Of a stretch of DNA of 64,000 bases, positions 57,338-64,000 are shown piece after piece. Each line of letters opens with the position of its first letter. Positions within the stretch are counted from its first letter, which is position 1. This DNA comes from Anastatus disparis (taxonomy: Eukaryota; Arthropoda; Insecta; Hymenoptera; Eupelmidae). Location: the NCBI GenBank assembly GCA_017163975.1, contig JAFFSR010000220.1, positions 17,812,001 through 17,876,000 of the forward strand, written 5' to 3'. The notes under the pieces are model-generated. The model was not told the origin of the DNA. It was given only the letters and a program-made list of their open reading frames with translations, and did no database searches. Made by a program: the position numbers and the translations under genes.

Positions 57338-60300
57338 TCATTATACTATAATTTTGAATAATTAAATAAATTAAAATATGAGATACAGAACTTAATAAAA
57401 TAAAATTGTTTAAGCAATAAAAAAATTTATTATTTTTCACAATTGTATGCATAAATTTAACATTCTCAATCAAATCCAAAATTAAACTTTCAATAAATTA
57501 ATTTAGTAAATAAACCATTAAAATCATTTGAAATTCGCTATATAAAATTAGTTATAATAATTTTAAATTAAAATTCAAAAATAATTTTATCTAGAATTCA
57601 ATGATTTTTTTTTATTTTTACAATTGTTCATACACTCTCATGAAAGTTCTTTCGAAAAATACGCACGTATCGGTCAACGGAATACGTGATATATAACAAA
57701 AAAAAAGTGGGCCAACTGTCTATTAAAGTAACGTAAATACATAAACGCATATAACGCATTGCAGGAAAATTCGATATTCAAATTGTTAACCAGTAGAAAT
57801 AATGCTAACCTTGCCTTTAATAATTACGCCAAATTGACTTGCCTCATATTTTGTTATTAGCGTAATAACGCGAATAACTAAGATTGAAATATTGCATATA
57901 CACTAAATTACGCGTTAGAATACTACAGAATAAATTTTTCTTCTTTTTATTATAAAGTATATAATTTATTCTTTGTTGTTCTTTATTTCTTTATACATTA
58001 AAGCAAATTATTCATTTAATCATTTGTACGTAATTTAAAATTTAACGATCGAGTAATTCTGATAAGTATACAAGTTTTAATTAGGCTTAATTTCAAGATG
58101 CACTTGACGATAAATCTTGATATATATTCCGTAAAGCGATGAAATTCATATTAGATAATATTGTAACGCGCGCAAAAAAAAAGTAAATACAAAGATTCAT
58201 TACAATCTAGATATGTCGAATGTCTAAGTATTTGTAAATCTGTATATATAGTACCTCTTTATATTTATTTTTCATGCAATTAGGTAAAATTTTATGCACA
58301 ACGTGTAATGTTGCTATATACTCATATGGTACAAAAGTAAGTAACTTTGTGTGTATGTAAATATATATATGGGAGTTAGGAAATTATGGAAAAAAATATA
58401 ATGGTTTGTTAAGAGTTTCTGACAAGGCCTTTTGCCTACGTCCCTCCCCCTTCTTTTCTCATTATCATGGGAAATGAAAATTTTTAAATAAAAGAACGTG
58501 ATGTTACTATGTGAATAATGATAATAATGATGCAGTTATTTCAAATGTCTTTTTTTATTGTTTATATGTAAAGTTTTGCGGATTTTTTTTATTATTATTA
58601 TTATGAAGAAAATCTCTTTTTCAACTTTTTTAATTCAAAAAGTATTTTCATGGTTTGTTTGACGTTTTCAAACTCTACAACTTTGCTCTTTAAAACTTCT
58701 AGGAGAATTTCATAAAGTTATACATTTTCAAATAAATGATGAAAATAACATTTTTTTTTTAATAAAGAAGGTATAAAAAATATTTTGCTTGTAAATGTCA
58801 ATAAAAGCGCCAAAAGATTATTATTTTAATATAAAACCTACTAGAAACATCGAAATTATACTTCACTCTAAGCAAATTTTACAAAAATTATAGTAATTTT
58901 TTTCCTTAATGCCAATACATGTCACGGTTACTATAAAATTTTAATTTTAGCTACATCAACTTTTTAACATGCGCTCAGAATACTTTTAATTCATTAGCAA
59001 GCATTTTGTTAAATTAATTTTCAGCTCACCTTTACGCGATGATAACGAATTGAAAAATGATGATTATAAAAGGCGACATTTCGACAGTTGATTTTGCCAT
59101 CTTCTCCAAACCTATTAAATTGATATTAATTTATGATATCTTATGAATTCATTAAGTCAAGGTGCTTTCCAATTTACGAAAGAAATATACAATTTTTTTT
59201 CAAACATTAATTATTTATTTATTTGCAATTTATTAGTCCTGATATTTCAGACTCAAGGAAAAAGTCATATATAGGAAATATTGATTAATCGATTTTAAGG
59301 ATTATTTTTGTATGTTCGTTATGAAACATGCACGAAGCTGGCAATTACAACAGGGTTTTAATTTTATAAAACACGTTTGTTAATAAATATAATTTTTTAT
59401 TTTAAGTTCGCTCAGTCTCCTCTAAAAATATATACGTAAATATATAAATATCGGATAATTGATAGTTGCATGAAATTTAAATAACATTAATATTTATACG
59501 ACTATAATTTTTAAATAATACCAATAAGTTCTACTTTTTTCAAGATAAATCACATGATTATTTTTTTATGAATAATAATTATCCATTTGAATCTATGTCA
59601 TTAAATCTTCTTAATTAACAAATTATAAGATTTCTATGCATCTATAAAAGTCATATCAACAGGTATCTCATAAAGAAGTCACGTAGGAATTGTTTTTACC
59701 GACGAGTTTCTCATTCGCAATTGTATCATTCGCGATCGATATTTTGGTATGCTAGAAACTGCACTTACTATCGAAAGATAAAAAGGAACTTTTCATTTTA
59801 TGAATAGAATTTTATGTTATTCTTTTCAAAATTTGTGTATGAAGTTCTATTTTTAATCAAAACAAAATTTAAAGAAAATTTATCAAATCGCAAGTGGCTT
59901 ATAAATATCTTGTATAACATTGTATTTATTATTAGAATACATTATTTCTTTGAACAATAAGCTTTTCATATAACAATTTTACGTTGATAATTGTTATAAA
60001 ATTAAAAATATATTTTTCAATCTTCCTACTACCTTGAAATGTTAAAAAAAAAGCTATGAAAATAATTAGTTTTTAAAGGACCTGTTTAATAAAAAATAAA
60101 TTGTACTGACAGTCGAGTGTACACAAAATGATATACATTACCATTTTTTTTACAATATCGTCATTTCATTGTTTTTTTTTTTATTTAGGTGACTGGTGTA
60201 TTTACTATTTCTTAAAATGTCATGAAAATTAACAAGTTACATAGTCGCTATTTTTTCTGGTTCTTTTTCTCGGCTTACGTATTTTATAAATTGCACGTCC

Positions 60301-63300
60301 TGTGAAAATCATATGTTAAAATTTACTGTGTCACTATTCATAAGTGGCAATTAAAAACACAACAATTTTATAAGTTCTTTTTCATAATTAAAATCAAAGT
60401 TTTTTTTTGCAAAAAAATTTTATGATTTTATATAAATAATCAATAAACATAAAAATTTAAAGTTTATAAAATTTTTTTCTTTACCCTGTTGAATGTTTTT
60501 TAATTTAATGAACGTTATTTCGAAATTTATTTAAATATAATTCAGCTTTTTAATAAATTCAAGTATTTATTTGCATCTTTAATAAATCAAAAATAATGTT
60601 TAAGGAAAAAGTTATAATTTTTTTATATATGTATATTTCTTTATTTGTAGCATATTCAACTTAAATTCAATTTTTGAATTAATAGCTGTAGTCAATACCA
60701 AAATAATTAATAATTAAAAATTAATTAAATTAAATGAAGCAAAAGTTTTCATTAAAATTTCACAAAAGTATCAATTGCAAAGTGTTTGACGAGAACAAAT
60801 CAAAACCAATCAATTAGAAAATAATTTTGAAATTTTGCAAATAATTTTTGTAACATTGCCATAATCCATTAATAATATAAATAAATGCACAAAAGCTGTA
60901 AAGTTCGTGATGTTTTTTTCTACTTGACATCAATGAAACGTTTCAATTTGCTCTTATATCCTTTAAATCTATTTTTATGCAGACAATGTTTAAAAACTAA
61001 AAATAAAGCAAAGAAAAATATTTTTATATTGCCTGGTTTTCTCAATCAATTCTGATTATTTTTAGAGATAATACACTTTTGGAAATTCACATTTGCAATT
61101 AATTTAGTTTAAAGCTAAAATTTCACAGAAGACAAGGGAGTTTTTGCAACTAAAACGTTCATAATGTGGTAGAAGTCTTCTAAAAATAAACATTTATTTT
61201 CCATTTGATTCGTGGATCACAAGTATAAATTTTTAAAAAAGTAATAATTTTAATTACTGAAACAATTAAAATAATGCTCTTTAATAAAAATATAAATTCA
61301 CGTTTTCAAAACCCAATAACTATTCCTACTTTGTAAAAAATTTGTGGTGAGAAAACATTTAATGACGTGAATATAATTTAAAGCCTAATGATAATCAAAA
61401 TAAAAATTCACAATAATTCGAACATCATAAAATTTTTTTTTCATGTTTTTTATTTAATATTCAAAAAAATGATTTTTTTCCATCATTTAAAAAATTTCAT
61501 CATGAATATTATGCATTGATAGTCCAAACTACAAATTGCAGTCAGTTCCATATGACTTGAAAAAAATATTTTTTATTGATGAATTTTACATCACTTGAGT
61601 TTTGGCATAAATAAATTTGTAAAAAATTTAGTAATTATAATATTTACTTTACAAATTTACTTTCAATACAGAGGTGAAAATTTCCATAGAAATCCTGATT
61701 CATGAAGGTTAAATGCATTTCTATCACATTCGCTAAATAAAATCATTATCAAACATCCTGCAACTTAACTTTTTCTATTTTATCAGAATAATTTCTAACA
61801 AATATCATATTAAATAATAAAATATGCAACTCATCTCTTTTGAAAATATAAATATTATTCTTTTGAAATTCTCATACTCAATACCATGTCAAAAAATGTG
61901 AACTTATGAAATTAAATTTTCTTTCCAAATAATTTACAATTTCGATTAAAAATTTGTACGAATATTCGGATCCACTATTTGCATAAAGATAGAGCATTAA
62001 TCTTGTAAACAATTTCACGCTCGGACTATCTTCAATGTAATCATTTGGTATATTCTTTTTTTCCTTACATATTTACATTTAATTATGTGAATATCGTAGC
62101 ATTCAAAATGTATAAAGACCTAATGGTTAAACATTCATTATACTCAATATAAATATCGAAATATTTTACAACGTTGCATATAAAGTTAAATTTCACCAAC
62201 ATTATTTGTTTTGAAGTTTAAGCGTTAAATAATAACACACGAAGGATATGTGAAAACATGGAGAATAGCAATAAAAGTTAAAAATAGAATTTTCAAGCAT
62301 TTACGTTCTAAACATTAAAGTTTCTTTGAGAGAAAAAAAATAGAGTAATTAATAAAAATCATTGTTTGTTCACGGTCCTTTAAAAATCATCAAAGTACAG
62401 GAAACGAATATTTTAGGAGCTTTTCCTTGTATTTGTAACGTCCGAGTTTATTTTTTCTCTTCTTTTTTTTTGCGAAACTCGCATTCAAGTCATTAAAAGA
62501 AGATATCAATTTTAAAAAGAAAAGAAAAAAAAATTTGCAAGTCAGATTCGAGGAAAAAAAAGAGGCACATGAAAAAGCATATTGCAGACTTTTAAATGCC
62601 TTTTTCAACGTTCACGTAAAACTTCATTTGATAATTACCGCTTGGAATAATTGCAAACTATAAAATAATTGCAATTACTCGCAATTTAAACGAAGCTCAA
62701 ACAGAATGAGATATATAAATTTAAATTTTCATATTTTTAAAATCTTAAATTTAAATCTTTGAAGAATTCAATGGCTTCGTTACACAACAAATTTTTTTCT
62801 CACTCATAATCGTTCTCTTTTTTTTTCTAATAAATCTGGAACAAAAGTGATCTTTTTCTTTATGCACATACTAACAGATCTGTTTGTAACAATCATGAGC
62901 AATTTAGATGCGGAAAAAGGACGTTAAAACGCATGCGCTTTTAATATTATTATATACGTTTAGCGAGAGAGATAAATGTGTATGTGTCATTCTCGGTTTT
63001 GTTTGTGGTCACGGTTTTCTAATGGGTCTAGGTTGCACTTGTAGAATAATAATGATTAGATCCTAAACGAAATTTCAGGGTCATCAAGGTAGTTTTTTTT
63101 TTTCGTTTTTTTTTCATTGTTCAATTTGAAAAGAAAAAAATTTCTCTTTTTTTTTAAGGTTAATGTGAAATGTTAATTTTTGTTAATTGAAATGATAATA
63201 TATTTCGCAAAAAACATATTCTGATTGGATTAAGACAAAAATTAAGTCTGTAAAGAGAATCATGTTATTGTGTCCTAAAAAAAAATGCACTCAGCATATA

Positions 63301-64000
63301 AATAAAAATATAATTAAAAATTTTACTTGAAAATTAAACTATTAATTTAAAACTATTCTTTTCTTAAGTAAGACATAATTCAGTAAGCTGGTAAAAAGTG
63401 AGATGTCATATTAGGCGCGATAATAAAATACACAAGTAAAAATTGATAACACTTATAATTACGATAAGTATTGATACAACTATGTCATTAGAGTGACTTG
63501 AAAAAAAAAATAATTTTTTTTCCACGGTTATCGAGTATACGCTTGTAACTTTGTTTAATTATCGATAATATGTATACCTTTTGAGCACTATCAAAGTCAT
63601 CAAAAAAATATTTTCTTTATAATCAAAAGATTTCGTGTTACAGTTTTTTTTTTATTATTAAACAAATGTTTAAAATTGATACTTTGTAATAGCTAACAAT
63701 ATTTTAAATATATTGAAACTATTATACAAAATTATGCATACTTGAATGCGATCCAATTTAATTGGAAAAGTAGCCAAAGGAAAAAAAATTAATTCAACTA
63801 TTTATTGTCAACTTGGAAACAAAAACATATAAATTTCTTTTATCACAACATGAAAAATGTCTTAAGAAATTTCAATCTATTATTACGTTCTTTTTTTGAA
63901 TTTGAAAATTACACGTTACGTGACAGTGAAACATTTTTCTACAATTATTAATCTCTGAGACTTTAACTTAGATTTTTTAGAGAAATATACGTAAGTGAGC
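57338..64000. other. 6.6 kb AT-rich, no gene supported
   Basis: No reading frame with protein-like composition, no P450 or secreted-family homology and no strong inverted repeats. A somewhat more complex stretch near 62870-63090 (GGGTCTAGGTTGCACTTG, then AAATTTCAGGGTCATCAAGGTAG) could be part of an untranslated exon or a conserved non-coding element of a gene outside the window, but this is a guess. Confidence 0.4.

Noticed and set aside
62390..62608. 72-codon Phe/Lys-rich minus-strand frame
   Set aside because: Low-complexity translation of A/T-rich DNA with homopolymers; no splice, promoter or homology support.

Overview
The window looks like a piece of an AT-rich insect genome, most likely a hymenopteran and plausibly a parasitoid wasp. 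The evidence is split genes with GT/AG introns, CYP6-like (CYP3-clan) cytochrome P450s with insect-type motifs, a PRANC-like ankyrin gene, tRNA-derived SINEs, a Helitron end and many short inverted-repeat transposons. No bacterial-style operons, rRNA genes or CRISPR arrays are visible. The taxon is an inference, because no marker gene in the window fixes it.

Layout. (1) 0.6-1.85 kb, minus strand: an uninterrupted ankyrin-repeat gene with a PRANC/F-box-like C-terminus. (2) 2-16 kb: a transposon-rich stretch holding two P450 relics (an orphan first exon at 4446-4632; a decayed exon 2 plus exon 1 at 6090-7091), one unrecognised 155-residue coding region (9284-9751), two SINE or SINE-like sequences and several nested inverted-repeat elements. 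(3) 16.3-40.75 kb, minus strand: five tandem CYP6-like P450 genes. Each can be rebuilt from six exons with identical intron positions and phases and encodes 504-514 residues. The third has an in-frame stop. They appear to form subgroups (1,2), 3 and (4,5), as expected for stepwise tandem duplication. (4) 41.7-56.2 kb, plus strand: a tandem array of an unrecognised secreted-protein family. It has three long genes (400, 343 and 382 residues), two broken copies, and a conserved downstream coding-like island after each long gene. Units 2 and 3 are a recent segmental duplication that carried a hAT-like MITE along. (5) 56.2-64 kb: AT-rich sequence with one hairpin MITE and no gene that I can support.

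The most unusual structure is a set of transposon-like elements with CCC...GGG ends. At least three sequence types (9864-10699; 12410-14725 and 50325-52297; 17802-18246) have bodies built from short tandem units of about 10 bp, roughly one DNA helical turn, placed in inverted orientation. The units differ in sequence between types but share period and architecture. The 50325 copy sits in the flank of a secreted-gene fragment, and an uninterrupted paralogous site supports a TA target duplication.

Functionally, the P450 cluster suggests detoxification or secondary metabolism with its own turnover by gene birth and decay. The neighbouring array is a fast-evolving family of probably exported, glycosylated proteins. 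I see no direct evidence that the two clusters work together.
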